64,000 nucleotides of DNA from Syngnathus acus (GCF_901709675.1 NC_051087.1:2806001-2870000), one strand, 5' to 3'. Positions 11,601 through 26,600 are shown, counted from the stretch's first letter. Made by a program: numbers and translations. Notes: generated by a model not told the origin, from the sequence alone.

Positions 11601-14600
11601 ATTTTTACGAGCTTTATCGTTATTGGGCAAGGCTAAAGAATTTTAAACTGAATTCACTTCCTTGTATCCAAATTCGGGGACTCCTTCCGTCTCGTCTCAC
11701 AAAGACGCCCTGATTGAAAATCCGCTCACCTATCAGAAACTTGTATTTACCTCACAAAAGCTCGGATATAATTACCGCCTCAAAGAGAATTCCTTAAGCT
11801 GTAATATCCTGTGCCGCAAACTGGAAATGGCTCCTGAAATCCGGCGGTGGCTTTTTTTTTTTCTCCCGGGGATCCGAGGAAATTGAATTTTATTTCAAGG
11901 TCAGCGACACTAATGACGACACGCGGGGGCACGGCGGGGTATCGATCCGCACGAGAGGTTCTGGCCCTACATTGATTGTCGCACGGAATTGTTGGGGAGT
12001 GTGGCAGAAATCACCGCCGTGGTTTTTCCTGACGTGATTCGGGACCCACGGGAATTGGGTTAGCGCTAAATTATATAAAACAGCGCGGAAGTGGAGTAGC
12101 GGTCTGGTGCGAGAACTGAAGCTTCATAATAAATAAATAAAATGATAAATAAAAATAATAAAAAACATTTTAGCATGGGTTCTCAAAGGAATTTGGGCAA
12201 TTTAGATAACACAAAATTTGGAGAATAATGCCCAGGTGGGCAAGGAAAATTTATTTTTGTATATTTGAGACTACAAATACTAAAAATTACAAGAACAAAT
12301 ATTTTTAAAAGAATCATTTTACTGGAATAAGTTAAAACTTTATAAGCCAAAACGTGTATTTCAGGAAGAAACTAAACTGCACATTAAAGGTAAATATTGT
12401 GCAGAAATAAAATTTTCAAAACAATCGTAAAGAAGTTCAATACAACTGAATTTTACTAGGCCTGTGAATCACTTGTGTACCACTAGGGGGCGCCCATCTC
12501 GCATTGTCAGTGCTGCTACCACACATTGACTGATTCAATCTATTAACCAATTTCTATTTATTTATTTATTTTAAAGTTTAGTGACGCCAGTCACAACCAC
12601 AGCGCCCAGTACATGGACGTGACATTTTGCAAACTCGGCCCGCCCCACGCCCACAAACTGAATCGCCGATTCATGACACTCACACAGGCTGGTTACGTTT
12701 TGGCGGGCAGGCATCCCACGGCGCGAGCCAATGCGTGTCACAAGTGGAAACATTTAGACGCTCGAGTGTGTCCCGAGGTGAGATGCCGGAGAAGCTCTCG
12801 CTCATAAAAGGCAGCGGGGAAGGCAGCTTGCAAAGGAAGTGAGCCAGGCGGACGAGCGTGACACACACATAGAAGGACCTCACACGTTTATTTCGCCGTG
12901 GAACACATTTGGCGTCCTCAACTTTTTTTTCCTCGAGGAAGAGGTCAGCAGGCGACTCGGGTTAAAAAGGTGAAAATGACCCCGGTGGGAACTCCTGCTG
13001 GTCCTCGCCGTTAAATACCAACATAATATAGACGACAGACGGGTTGGTGTTGATTAATATCAGCAGTCCTCACAAGGTTAAAGACATTTCTTTCATTTGA
13101 TCCCTTTGGTTTTGGAGTCTCGGCCATGCCAATAAACAATCAGCGCATTAAGTGGCGTGCAAATGGAATCAATTCATCCGGCTTTGTGCAGATGAGTGCA
13201 GAAAAGCAGGCGTGAAGCGGCCGCTCTCGGTGTTTGGAGTGGCTAATTAGGAGCCCATTACGGGCATCGCAGCGTGGCGCTATCCCGATTGTTTATTAGC
13301 GGGATTTTGCCGAGGTGAAGGAGGAGGGGGGGGGGGGGGGGGGGAGAAAAGGGGGCTAATAGTCGTAATAAATGAATAAATGGGTACCCAGTACACACAC
13401 GTACCTAGCGCAGCGTGAGTGCATGCCAGCGAGGCTCTTGTTAAAAAAAAATGTGAGGGGGAGGGGGGGTGAAATGTGCCGACCAGCTCGGTGCGCGCGC
13501 TTCTTGGCTCGGTCCTCGTAACGACTGTCTTGTTAAATGGCTAAGTGGCTGGGAGCGGGGACCACCGGGCAAGGCGAGCTGTCGCTGGCAGGCCGCCGCC
13601 GCCTGCGGGCCGAGTGCCGCACACACATACACACACGCAGGATGTGACGCCGGGTCACCCAGCATGATGAGTTAACGCATCGAGTCTTGTATAAAGCTGA
13701 TGATGCATGAATCGGAATTCAAAGCTTCGGATTCAGACGACATCATTCGGTTTCAGATGATCGATTTTAAATTTCTGATTTCCAGCCACAAACGAGCGAA
13801 TTAGGATTCAGTAGCTGGTTTCGGAATTTTCTTGTCAGAAAATCGGCAAAAATTTCGATTAAGGGGCTACCATAATCGGAGGAATTGTCATTCTGAGGAT
13901 TTGGACGATCCAATTCTATTTTTCTACTTTTACAAATACAAACGTGTGGTTTAGTGTGTCTTTTGAAGATTTAAAAAATTCAATTGGAGTTAGCATTTGA
14001 AGGCATCGCGAGGCCTCGGTGACGCTCGGCATGCTTCTCAAGGCCAAGCGTGGACACATTTGAAAAATCTCTGAGATCTAAGGCACGGAGCCAACCGGTG
14101 ATTCGGCATCCTCGTCACATCCTGCACGCACTCGTTCATCGCGATGATCTTCCTTGCGCATAAACAAAGATAAGAGCGGCTCGTAGAGGCAGCCGGCAAT
14201 TACGCAGACAGAGGCGGCAGTCGCGTGGCAACGCGTGTGTGTGTTGCGTTTATGTAATGCCAGTCGCGGGGCAGAGTTTCCGCTATCAGCAGCTCAGCAG
14301 AGGTTTGGCGGGTCGCCGCCGCTGTCACGGAGGTGTTAAAATCCTTGCCGACTTCCTGACACCAGCCCCCTCCTCCCCCCATCTGACAATGTAATCACAG
14401 CTAAAGAACGTGCTAACGCCCCTGACAAGCTGACAAAGACTTTGGCAGAGGCGCTGTGGTAGCAATCGCGTCGTCTCTCTCGCATTTTTAAGTAGGCAAC
14501 GGTGGCTTTTTTTGTGCGTGCGTGGGAGGGGGTATTCACCCTGTGAAAGCGACACGACGCTCAGCGTTTGACGAATCTAATATAACCCCTCGGATTGAGT

Positions 14601-17600
14601 ATCGTCAGTACGGCACTATTTCAGTTTGGCTGAATCTCAGGTGTGCGCAAATCTCGACTTTTATCTCTCAAGAGATTGACTTGTTGCCGCGGTAATATTT
14701 TTAAAGTGGAAAGCCGACTGCCCCAAAGCGAAGCGAGCGGAGCGTGATTGAATAGTTACGATCAATTCAAAGCCGTAAAGCAGATTTAAAAACGGGCCAG
14801 AATTGAGTCATACAGTGTGACTCACATTTTTCGCTTTTTAAATTTTTTTACAACCGGGCTGAAAATAGCTATTGCCAGGCAGCGTTCTGCGTTTATTCTT
14901 TGGCTTTGAGCTGAGGTGAATTCCTCGACGCTACGACCACGTCGGCTCGAACGCGCGATGGAGTCACCGAGTGCTTTTGTGTTGATATCAGAAGCGAAGG
15001 CGCAGCCACCTTTCTTCTCCCTTTATGGGCATGTTTGGCTAATCTCGCTACCGTGCGCTGACCGGCCTAAGTCGAAACAGGTGTTGAGCTTCGCAATGGT
15101 GTGCGAGCGCCTCGGGATCAAACGCCCCGATGCTGTTTTCTTTGTGGATTCTTCCGCGCCGTCGTATGAGTTAAGAGTCATCGGGCCTGTTTTGATATGG
15201 AGGTCAATTTATATTCAAAGGCGCTATTTGGCAAAAAAAAAAAAGCAAGCATAAATTAGCAGGCGGGGGATGTACAACATGTCACTGTGGAGATCCGGAA
15301 TGAAAATGTTTTGAACTTTAAAGTTAAATACAACTGAACTGTATTTGGGAATTGATTTTTTTCTCCCGATTACTTTTCAGTTTTTTTTAACCGATCTTTA
15401 CCGATTTACAAAACATGTCCAACAGTCTGTCCTTTGCCAACTGCAACACCTCCGTGTTTTCAAGTCTCGATCATTTTCTCTCCCGATTATTTTACCGATT
15501 TTTGCCGATTTACAAAACATGGCCAACTGCATCACCTCCATCTTCTCAAGTCTCTGTTCACTCTCACTCAAACCCCGGTCACGCCCGTGATTTACCGTCA
15601 CATGCTCTATGTATGCATCCATGTGGCGGCGGCCACATCAAACAAGGCTTCGCCTATAGCCGTTCCAATGGGGGAGGGGGGTGTAAAAAATACAAGTAAA
15701 CTCAGATGCATCTGGCCCGTTGCGCAGACGTCAGGTTTCCAAGTACGTGTCTGGGGAGGAGATCTGGTCGGCTTGGAAGCAGTAGAAACGGATGTCACGT
15801 TGGAAATTTATACAGTTCAGGGAGCAGCAGCTGTAAATTGACAAGCGATGCTCGTGAGCAGCATTAGCCGTCTGTTTCCCTTTGTCTAATCTTCTATCTT
15901 CGCTCGCTCATCTCTTCTTCTTCTTCTCGCAAGCGTTGTTATGTCTTACATCTGCGCTCGCCCGCAGCGCTTTTGTTAACGGGTGAGAGATACAAAAACA
16001 AGGAGGGGTAGGGAGGGAGGGAGGGAGGGGGCAGCTCGGTACAGGAATGACGGGAGGAAATGATTTGCCTCTTTTGGCTCCTTGATGTGAATTAGAGGCA
16101 GAAGACTCTTGCTATGAAAGCTTTGTTGTGGCGAAAAGTGGCTCAATCGTTAAAGAAAAATAGGGGCAAATATACATTGAGGGGGAAAAGCTCAAATTTC
16201 ACAGCGATAAGTTCGCCAGTCAATATCAAGAGTGTTTAAAATAAATGTAATTTATCTGACAGCTGGTAAAAGTATATTACATATATTGAACGAATTGTAA
16301 CTATAAAAAAAAATAGGAAAAGACCCTAAAAAGTTGTCAAATAAATATCAGTTAATATAAGTCAAATGAACTAAGGTGAGAATAAGTCTATGCTTAATTT
16401 TAATTAGGTGGAATAAGTGTTTTTTTTTTTATTTAAATAATGTTAATAAACCCTATTGGTAAAAAAGAAAAACAATATTACACATTACAAAATAATTCTG
16501 AAAAAGTATTGAATAAATATGTTGTGTAAAGGAAGATGTGGATTTTAAAATAAATGGAATAAGTATAAGGGCAAACTCATTGGTGAAGAAAAAAAGTATT
16601 GAAAATATATTTTTTTACTACAATAAAAAATAAAAATGTAAATTGGTTGAAAAAGCATTTTTAAAAAGCACAAAAATTGTATGTTATCCATCCATAAAAT
16701 GTATAATAGCTGAATTTACTACAACCATCGGGCAAAACAACATGTCAGCATAGAGGATCCACGCCGGGCTCTGATCGAATCATTCGACTGTATAAATGTC
16801 TCTAATGGCGACGCGGCTCTCAATAATGCACGAGCGTCACATCGCGTTTGCAGCGACACGAGCCGCAAGAGCCGCTCGTGTCCATTATACGGCCGGAGAG
16901 ACGGGCGCAAATGTGGCAGCGGCCCCACGGGACCTTGCGGAAAAGCTGCCGTCACCACCGGCCCCTTGCAATAATTCATGAGGTTCTGTTTTGGTGTGCA
17001 TCCGGATCAAGTTGAAGCACTGAGATTTTCATTCACCGCCATTTTTGAACATTGGGAACATTTTATTGACATGCTGAGTCATTTGTGTATGTCCACGCAA
17101 AGTTGCATGTACATGACATGTAATCTAAAAGTGGTTTGATAAAATAGATTTCAGTAATATGTAAAAAAAAAAAAAAAAATGAAGACTTTCGGATCTTCTC
17201 AGGCACCGCCCCGACCAACCACTCGCCCCTCCCCTCCTCTCATTAACCTCACCTCTGATTGCCCCCAGGACTCCCGCGCGCTAATTAGAGGTAGGGGGGG
17301 GAAGATATCTACAACGCAAACACACACACATGCACGCACTCGACTTGCTTGACAGAAAGTCTGCCGTGCGGCCCCGAGGCGAGACAACGAAAAGGCCCGT
17401 CTGCTCTTGCGTCTCATCCGGATCCAGCGAGGTGACAGCGCGCTTGATTCCTTTGACAAATGTCAGCTCCTCACCACGTTAAAAAAAAAAATATTCTTTA
17501 AAAATTCTCGCAATTAAGTTCGCTCTGACGTGTCAAAATATATTATTTTATATTGTATTTTAATCATCAAGAGTTAAAGGGCAGGTGCTTGAGCACCCTC

Positions 17601-20600
17601 CACTATATTAAGAGTGATTTTTTTTCTCCCTCCCGACATAAGAACCTTCAACTTCTCAGTTGTGAGTCACAAGTGCTAACCACTGCTCCACCGCGTTACC
17701 AGGCCCTGAAGCTCCCAAAAGAACACCTTGCCGCCTATCCGGGCGTTATTTCTAAACAAACAATTTTTTTTCTCGATCTATTTTCCACATTGTCAACAAC
17801 AAGACCTTAGCGACCCCGACATGTTGTGCCACTTGTACAGCAAATCGCCATTTGTACCTGGACGGGAGAGCCTGCGAATGATGAGGGAGACAACGGGGGG
17901 GGGGGGGTAGATAGGTGCAGGCGGGGGGGCGAGGATGTGGTTGAGCATAAGAGGGAGTATTTAAGAGCACTTGAGTGCCAGCGTGGATGTAGTCCCTCGT
18001 CCCCGCGGATGCCGGCGGGCCCCTCGGCGCCGTGGCATGATTTTTCACTTTAGCTAGCGCCACTCGCTCCTGTCCGCGTCCCCTCTCTGCATGCTTCAAC
18101 GATTCCGCTACTCCCCTTTTTTTTTTTATTCAGTGTGAGAGTGTATGAGGGGGCCACACACACACACACACACACAATTTGACCCATTTGCCCCCCCGCT
18201 ACGGCTAGTAAATAATTCCATTGTGTGGGCCATTAGCGAGTATCGCTGGGTTAAGAGGGGCCGGCTGTAGAAGCAGTCGGATGGGCGATTAGACAATAAG
18301 GAGACGAAATGGCCGCTTTTGTTTGCTTCAAGTCAACATGTCAAGTCAATTTTATTTATATAGCCCTTAATCACAAACATGATCCCGCGTGGCTAATATA
18401 GCGTCTATATTTCACGTTCTTTCATTAGGTGCACACAAAGCCAGATGGTGACGATGGCCAGATCTGTTTGCAATCTCCTCGGAATATTTACGTTGCATTA
18501 GAAGAAAATATAGAGAGGTCCACGAATCACTGAACGGATTATATTCCACGTTAGAGGCTTCTCTGTGCGCCGGTGAGTTTGTGTCAAACACTGGACTGCA
18601 GCCCGGCTAGGCTCGAATCGTGCCGGCGCATGAGAATGTCGGTATATAGTTTAGCAATGAGGCAACTGTACATAGTGTGTGTGTGTGTGTGTGTGCGTGT
18701 ATGCCGCACGGACATGTGGACACACTAACTGGCCGCTGGGGCCTGTAGTTGAGCCACTGTCAGAGGGATCCTTGTATTTTTCCACAGGCATGTCAGAGGA
18801 TTACACAGTCCCTCTGCTGTTTCACTCACCTCTCATACACACACAAATGCACACATGCGTACACACACAAGCATCAAAGAAGTGAACACTCACACACACA
18901 CACACACACACGTGCCTGCAGGGATGGCCGGTGGCAAGCGTGGCCTTTGCATGTTCATAAGACGCCACATTTTCTGTGCTGGCTGCTTGCAGCACGGTAC
19001 AAGTTTGCGGTGAAAAGAAAAAAAAAATAGGAGTAGTAATGGAAGATTTGTTCGTATTATTGTGATTTTTAATTTGGACGCAAACTGGGAGCGTGAATGA
19101 ATGAATGTGCTTGGAATTCAAAATAATTTCTCATCGGCATTAATGGCAATAAAAATCGATTGGCTCTTCTGATAATGTAACATTTTACAGATTTATAATA
19201 TTTTGTAATATTTCATTCTTCACCATAGAAATGTAAAAATTTAAAACTGTCCACACTAAAAAAACAACATTTTTAAATGTAATTTTAAATATAATATTCA
19301 ACTTGAAAGATTTGACAACTTTCATTCTACCACAAATTTGACCACTTACCGTTTGTTGTTTTTCTTCCCCGAGTACTTCCCTTCACCTTCCCGCTCCTGT
19401 TGGCAAAACAACAAAACTCAATTAGCAAACACCAAACCAGGTACGAGCCATTTAAGATCTCTCACCTGCCCCCTTGATCGATACACAAAAGACAGCGGGG
19501 CTAACGCCTCATTTTATTCCCCCCTAATCGTTCTCAATGTTATCTCTCCCGATCGCTTCTTTTTTTTTTCCCTGGGCCAAATTTCCCAGAGCTGCTTAGA
19601 AATTCCCAGAAGCCACCCCCCCCCCCCCCCCTCCTTCCCCCGGTCGTACCTCTAAGCCACAGGCAGACACCCTGTTAGAGGCGATTACTATCACACGGAC
19701 CCGTCCAATCCGCCCGGCCTTTCCTTTCTAACAAGATGCAGACATTAGCGAATCCATACTTATTGCGTTTAGGATGATACAGCGAGACGTATTAGCGTGA
19801 CATATTAAGCCGGCAACAAGTTCACAAGGTGAGACGCTACGCTGACATCGCATTGACTCGAAGGCCTCGCGGGACCTGGCGCTAGGCTAGCGGTGCTAGC
19901 CGCCGTTGAATACGCCCGTATTGGATTTCTGTGATGGCTGTTTAGCTTGTAGCGCTACAAAAGGGCAGACAGGGCTACTTGGTCGGCTGACAGGAACCCT
20001 GAAGACCGCAAGGATACTGAGGATCAATAGCAATACGCTGCACAGCACCGAGGCTAGACGCAAACACGGGAAGATAGCGTTACACACACACACACGGAAG
20101 CCAAAAGATGCCTCGAGAGTCGTCATCATCGGGTGCAAATGTGTCCGCTATGATTCAATGAGGTGGTTTGCGTTGCTAGCTTAACAAACCTAATTTGCTT
20201 TGTTCTGTTTTTCTCGCATGAGCCTTCAAGATTTATTTGAAATATACTTATTTTGGTGAGGTCAAACAGTCCTTTTTAAAATGGTTGACTTTGTTACCGA
20301 TTGTGACCTTTGCACTCAAATATTCTGTGAATAAAAATAAATCTAATCAAACCAAAAATGAGTTTTTGATTATGACTCGTCATTTATGAGTCAAAGCGAA
20401 ACGAAAACGAACGATACCGAAAAATCCCAAACTATTGGAACCCGGGTGGCCAAAAAGTGCTGCCAATACTAACTGACAGGTAAACTGCCCAAACAGTATG
20501 ACTGCACAAACTGTGACTAGAAAAATAACTTTTTAAATAGAAACAGCAGAAAACTACGCCACGGGACAGGGGATGAACGCATGCCGACTGAGTGCTTCCA

Positions 20601-23600
20601 TTTCATTTTGAAGGAATTATAAGCCTTTCGAGATAAACTTCACACTGGCCCCTTTGTTGGAACCCGTCAAAATTCTATTTTTTGCGTGCTGATGTTGGAG
20701 CTGAGCCGTCAGTTTCTGGTGGCTTTGAAGACCCGCCCACTTTGATTAACCGGCCCGCCACTCGGTGCCACCGCGTACGTTACCGTAACCGACCGGTCTA
20801 AAAACACGGCAGACGGTTTCAAAAAGCATATAAATCCAAATCCCTCTTCAAATGAATGATGATAGATGAATATTTGTGGGCCGCGGAGGGAGAGTGAAAG
20901 GGGGGGGGGGGGTGGTGATAGGGGGGGGGATGCTGAGTTTAGTGGACCGTGAGGAACAATGAACATCTCAAAAGGAGAAGTGGAGTGAAATAGATTGAGT
21001 GTGCTGAGGGCCAGATGTGCAGCGGATGGATCAAACATCTGCCGGCTCGGCGCTCTCGACTGACCCCCGTCGTTCGAACCACCTTACGCATACCGGGGGT
21101 TCTCGAACTTTTTTTAGTCCGGTGTAGAATTTGAAATGTTGAAAGTGCATCAATGTGACCAAGGGTTCAGTCCAAAACATTGAAGTTCAGTTGTATTTAA
21201 CTTTGAAGTTGCATTTCATGAATATGGTATGACATTATTTGTTGAGCCGATAGCGTCCGCATTCCTCCGCTTTGATAATTGTACTATCGGAATCAGAATC
21301 AATTCCTCTGCGGGGATAACTTTACACACGCAGAGTCCAATCCACGTGTTTTTGCCGTGACGCCGTCTCCGTTCTGTACATTTTGATGGTCCACAGCTTT
21401 TCTCGCCGTTTAAGTTACCGTACAGGACGTAGCGCCAGATGGTACGGCTGTTTATTTTTGCAGCTCGTAATCACCGTATTGGGAACACGCGACGAGAGAG
21501 AGACCCGAGCGCCGCTTCCTGCCGCGGTCGTACAATGGCATGAAACACGCCGACAGTACCGGCCGGCTCCGGCCACGGGGGTTGATGTATTCCAGCACGC
21601 CGTGTACGTTACGCCGCCTCCGCCCTCCCAAGATGGATGAGCCAAGCTGCGTGCCAGGCAGACTTTTTAAAAACAGAGTTGGTCATTAGAGAAACTTAAG
21701 CTAACATCTCCATCTGATAAGAATCACGTTACAGTAATTTGGGTTTTTCAAAGACACCCAGAGAAAGAAAGTCTATTTCGACTATTGACCCCAACGCTTG
21801 GAGTAGTTCTGCTATTTACCAATTCCGTTGGATTGTTTTCCCATCTGTAAACCAAACAAGATTCCCTATTAACAATTTACACCAACATTCGACAAGGCCG
21901 ACGTCTTGTTAATGTGACAGACACGGGCTCCTTTGGGGCACCGCGACCCCCTTGTGGCCTTTTTGCATGTGAGCCGGCCGGGGTGTGAAATACAGGAGGG
22001 GTGGGGGTGAGTAGCACAGAGAAAGGGAGAGAGAGACTCCAGTTAATGGTCTTGCATCTTCCTGGCAGCATGTCAATAACGGCTCTGATCACATTAAGTA
22101 AAGAGTCCATTAGCTTATTCTCTTTGCCTCTCCAATGCTTTCCACAGAAGAACTCTAAACGTATCAGGGTTTTACTTCGGAGGGCCCCCGGTTCTATGTC
22201 CTTTAGATGCAAAAGAGGCTTGTTTGGGACAAATAAGAAAGCCATGCACTGCGAGACATCAAAGACTGATGAGGAAACATAATGAAGTACTACTTTGACG
22301 TAAGCTGCTAAAATGACATGCGAGCCATAACGGCATCGTGTAGCGATTAACATTTAGACAAAGTCATTTGTATGAGGACTAACATCAGAGCCAAATATCT
22401 CGTGCAGAAGTCACGGAAACCGACGAATAAAAAAAAAAAAGAAATCAGAACAAAGGAGATGTGATCCCAGAGTAGTGGGGGGAGAAAAGCAGGTTGTCAG
22501 CCACCATTTCTTAGCCGCCTCGTTGCTCCCCCCCCAGGCTCGGCGGCCCCCACATCTGTCTCGCAGACCGCCGCGACAGACCTGGCCGGAATCCGGCACA
22601 TCACACGGATCATCCTCAATTATATGGCAACCATCAGGCTGCTCCCATCATTCCACCTCTCTTCTTATTCTCTGAGGCGTTCCCCCTGGCTCGACGCGAG
22701 GTCCACTGAGTTTTGTCTAGGGTGAGCAGCTGGGCGAGGCGGACTAACACGGCTTTGTGAAAAGAGCCAATCAATAGTTGAGAGCAGACACCGCTCCCAT
22801 TGGAAGTTGCCGGCAGAGCTTCGGCAGAGGTTCTGAACTCTGAGGGATTGCTCTGTTCTTGCTGCACACCGGAGCCTTAAATGGCTTCCATGTGCTGTCC
22901 ATCTGTATCCACGCTGGGCTGTGTCCAAACGACTGTCCTTTCCACTTTTTAAAGATGGCTCGAGAACAAAAAAAAATGAAAAAATGAAGCGGGGGGGTCA
23001 GAGGGGTTAGATGAATCAGGGGTTAGGAAATCTTTGTATTTCCCCCAAAATGACAGATTTACTCTCCGTTGCAGATAATGAAAAAAGACAACTCAGTGGG
23101 AGCGGAGACGGGGGGAAAAAAAAGTTTACCTGAGGCCACCTGGATAATGGGAAAGGATAGAGCGTGACTTATCCTTCAGTGGTGAAATCTACCCCTCCTT
23201 CTCTTCACAGTCTGCAACTGGACAATAAATCTTCCTTGAGTCGATTGGTGTGCCTTTAGCACCTTAACAACTTACACACAGCCATGAATTTTTAACCACA
23301 GCCATGAGTTAAATCAGGTTGAACGGAGAGGCCCGCCGCTTGGTGTCAGCGAGCATTGAAATCGCCCCGTGGCTTCTTTTCATCCAGTCCAGTAGCCTCG
23401 GACTCAGCGCCATGAAAACGACCGTCTTTTTGACAATTTCATCATGTTTATACCAAGCGGAACGATCCGGCTCGGAAAAATGGAGAATAATTTCGTGAGC
23501 ATGTTTGGTGTCACAGAAAACGGGCATTGATCCTTGCGCAAAACCCGCGAAAGAATCTTCGATAGGTGACAAAACTTTTCTCTTTGTGTAATGGAAGACA

Positions 23601-26600
23601 TCTGGAAAGCTCGGATGATTAAACCAATTTTTTGGCAGCAGTCGAACAAAAAGGACAAAGAGCACAATGTAGTTGCAGAGCAGCTTCCATTCAAGGTAGC
23701 CGCGGAGGTCAAAAGCTTCTGATGTGCGTGGCTTCAACCAGCTATTTAGCATGATCACACGGTGCAAATTTTAACCTCTCTGATTCTTACAAATGTCCTC
23801 CACCCACGTCTGGACACAGCTAGTGATTTCCCAGCGGTCCATCACAGAGGAAGAAGCAGAGCTTCTTGCTCGCCGCTCACCTCTGACCCGCAACGAGGGA
23901 ACCAATGGGGGAACGCTTGGCGTCTTGGGAGCTCTTGGCCTCTGATGTGATGGCTCCAGGCAGTGAGCTTTGTGCGAAACCATCCCCCGTGGCAACTCGC
24001 TCGCCACTCGATCCACTCCATTATTCATACGGCCCCGAGACGGGGCGGGGAGAGAGCCGGACGGGAATATGGAAACAGGGAAGAGGCAAGGTTCAAGACC
24101 TTCTCAGATCACAAGGAACTTCTGCTTAACCTTCCTTGAAGTGACGAACACAGGGATAGAGCAATATTTTTTTTTTTTTTAAGAAACTGGATCTGAGAGC
24201 AGGGCTGGAAATCGATGTGGCTTCCCTCGGGGCTGGATGGAGATCGCATCCAGTGCAAGGTGATTGGTGAATCAATGCGGTTCCCATGCTTCACTTTGCC
24301 ATTGTGAGAACGCCGCGTCCCTAACGTGATCAGTCCAACCGCCCTCGTGGTGGAACTGTGCTGTCATCCCGAGTCCGCTGGCTCTTTAACATAATGAGAT
24401 TCTTTGTATTCCTGCATGTACGATCGAGACTACTCAGACGACCGATGGAAACGTGTTCAGAATTCCAAGTATCTTTCTCGGGTTTCGTAGAAAACGTTAC
24501 AGACCACAAGTCCCGCGTTCCAGAGCCAAGTCAAGAGTTGATCGCCATTGTACAGTTTGGACAAGAAAAACGGATATTCATTTCGTCCAGGTCATTTGAT
24601 TCTCGTTTGGCCTGTCGAGTAGACGTCATCAGTTCGTACGACAAAACTTGCTTCGCCGTCGTGACCGAGCCTTGTGGTGTAACCTGACGAAGCCTCCTCA
24701 GATGACAACCGAAACGTCCTCTAAAACCAGACCAGTCTAGTTGCGATCGATTCGATCCCCCCAGAGTATGAATTAGACCTCAAACATAAACGCTACCAAA
24801 ACATGTCAGACGTATTGAAAAATACAAATCGGAACAATCCGTGATCCGATACGACGATACCAATTCTTCCGGCAAAAGTCTCGGCGGTTAATGGCCGATC
24901 ACAGAATCCGATGAGTAATTACTTCTGGCGTATGCGTATAATATTGTTAATCCCTTCACACTTGGCAACCTAACATCGCCGCACACCGAGGATCTTAACA
25001 CAGCTCGACGCCCGCCGCCGCTAATTGCACGAGCGGCCGGATTTGTTTTAACTGACAGTTGCGCCTCGGTCCATGACAAGGCCATCATTTGCTCATCGTC
25101 GTCGTCAGCGATTTGCAAGGTGAGCACGAGCAACCCCCCGCCACTAAACACCATTCAGCCCCAACCTCGTAACGAAGACAGCCATGAATTAAGAATGCTC
25201 GGCAGACGTCGAGAAAGATTAATAAATACAGCCGTCGCTAGATTAATTCTAAGCGACATGGAGGCTGGCAGATAAAATAAACTAACAGCGGCGGGCCGTC
25301 TAGACGATAAAGCGGGGTGCCCCCCCGTCGTCTTGGCCGTCGTAATTATTTGCTAATAGTCATTAACCTGGCAAACAGCGGTTTAGCCGCATTGTTCAAT
25401 AGGACTCTGGGACGCGTAATGACAGACTAATATGTCATAGCGCTCGGGGACATGGGGGAGGGTCGGACGATTGATGAGATTTTACTGGTAGAGAGGTGGG
25501 GCATGCCTGGAAAGAAGAGGGCCACATTAAGCTAATTGGGAGATGAGTGCCTACTTGTAAAAAGTGCTTCTAATGGCAGTTTTGTTGCAAAGCCAAAGCA
25601 AGGAAGTGGACTTGACTGAGTGGCTTCAGGTCTGGATTTTTCCACAGTGGGGTCAGGACATATTTTATTTTGTTTACCAACTGTGTCACAGCAATTAAGA
25701 TGATCATTAAGGAAAACGTTTTTCGTATATAACAAATGAAAAGGATGTAGCTTTAGAGTGAGTTGATCTAATAGCAACAAATGACTGTTTAATGTTGAAG
25801 TATTTTTTTAACTGTATTTCTTTTAATACTTGCAGATAGATGTTTATTATTTGAAGCAATGACATGCACACACAGGTCAGTGTTGTTCGGTTCACTCTTC
25901 TATTCAAGACATTTTATACTCATTATCTTCACTCTCGACTCCTCTTGCTTGAACTAAAACAAAACTAACTCTTGGATAAAAGAAAAAAAAAGGGATTGAA
26001 AAGATAATGCTGCCTATTTATTTCGTTTCAATTAAATCCAATAGAAGCCCCTTATGCCCAGATGGCCATGCAGTTTGAAATAATAGTGGCTTGGTCTGGA
26101 ATTTAAAGTCATACCTCCGGGCAAAAACTGGAGTGCACACAGAATGAAAGTGTAAAATGTTTTTTAATGTATATTTAACAACAAATCCCCTCGTGACTAT
26201 TGATGTTTGGTCTCAGAAGAATCCGCTTCTCTCCAATATCTGAGGGCATGAAATCAAACCCCTCACACTTATTTCTCAGTTGTTGTTTTTTCTTCCTCAG
26301 TGTCTCTTTCGCTTTCTCTCTTTAAACATTTATCTTCTGTTTCTCCTTACAGGCCCCTTTGTGCTTTGTGATGTTGATTTTTATTTTTTTTTTCAGCTTT
26401 TGGTGCGCCGTGGTCGCCATTTATCTTTCATAGATGCCAGCAGCTAGGAACGCGGGAAATGTTTTCATATCAATGTGACTAATTGTCGTAAGCTTGTGTT
26501 TATTCCCTTGATGTCGCTTGTGCCTGCTCTCAGAGGAAGCTTTGTGTGCACCATTTTTATCAGTCGGGTATTAGTTGTTAAACTGTTACAGGGCGCAGAT

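Noticed and set aside
18590-18640. Possible tRNA T-arm (GGCTCGAATCGTGCC)
   Set aside because: No D or anticodon arms at the right spacing and no A-box.
23309-23767. 152-codon minus-strand frame in the large intron
   Set aside because: No recognisable domain, repeats or splice context. Frames of this length are expected a few times by chance in 64 kb on six frames.
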